A stretch of DNA of 6,009 nucleotides from Bacteroidota bacterium (GTDB lineage: Bacteria > Bacteroidota > Bacteroidia > B-17B0 > Aurantibacillaceae): positions 1 through 6,009 of the forward strand of contig CANJJP010000119.1 of assembly GCA_947474485.1 (NCBI GenBank). The letters are read 5' to 3'. Of this stretch, positions 6,003 to 6,009 are shown piece by piece (the first letter of the stretch is position 1; every line of letters starts with the position of its first letter). Below the pieces are notes generated by a model. That model was not told the origin of the DNA and did not search any database. It saw nothing but the letters and a program-made list of their open reading frames with translations. The position numbers and the translations under genes were made by a program.

Positions 6003-6009
6003 GTGAGAT

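Overview
The window looks like a chromosomal segment of a Bacteroidota bacterium, most likely a flavobacterial-type lineage. The evidence is the low G+C, A-rich start contexts without Shine-Dalgarno motifs, two -7 elements of the TAnnTTTG type, a type IX secretion (T9SS) C-terminal sorting domain, and genes for bacillithiol synthesis. All genes are ordinary chromosomal types. I see no insertion sequence, phage gene, CRISPR array, tRNA or rRNA.

Left half (1-2396, minus strand): a compact three-gene set read right to left. First is a membrane-anchored diheme cytochrome c of the TsdA (thiosulfate dehydrogenase / tetrathionate reductase) type. Twenty-five bases later comes bshB1, the zinc deacetylase of bacillithiol synthesis. 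Two bases after that is lnt (apolipoprotein N-acyltransferase), which starts with GTG and runs off the left edge; only its first 210 codons are present. The spacing suggests one operon, and a good Bacteroidota promoter (TTTG-N20-TATCTTTG) lies upstream of the cytochrome gene.

Centre (2356-4038, plus strand): a divergent gene for an exported arylsulfotransferase-like (ASST) beta-propeller protein. Its start lies inside the start of the cytochrome gene, so the two genes overlap head-to-head by 41 bp. In this overlap the basic start of each signal peptide is antisense to the hydrophobic core of the other. The cytochrome promoter and a 13-bp perfect palindrome sit inside the ASST-like coding sequence. 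This is the most unusual structure in the window.

Right part (4039-6009, plus strand): a 122-bp intergenic region with a TAAATTTG -7 element drives a 595-aa secreted protein. That protein has a signal peptide, two or more beta-sandwich-like regions, a jelly-roll-like region and a type A T9SS sorting domain. Its codon use is strongly biased, as in highly expressed genes, and it ends at a textbook intrinsic terminator.

Working together: Lnt would complete the acylation of lipoproteins such as the cytochrome encoded in its own operon. BshB1, the TsdA-like cytochrome and the ASST-like protein all touch sulfur chemistry (thiol, thiosulfate, sulfate ester), but a shared pathway is only an inference. 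I do not see a clearly new multi-gene system; the overlap architecture is the main point for follow-up.
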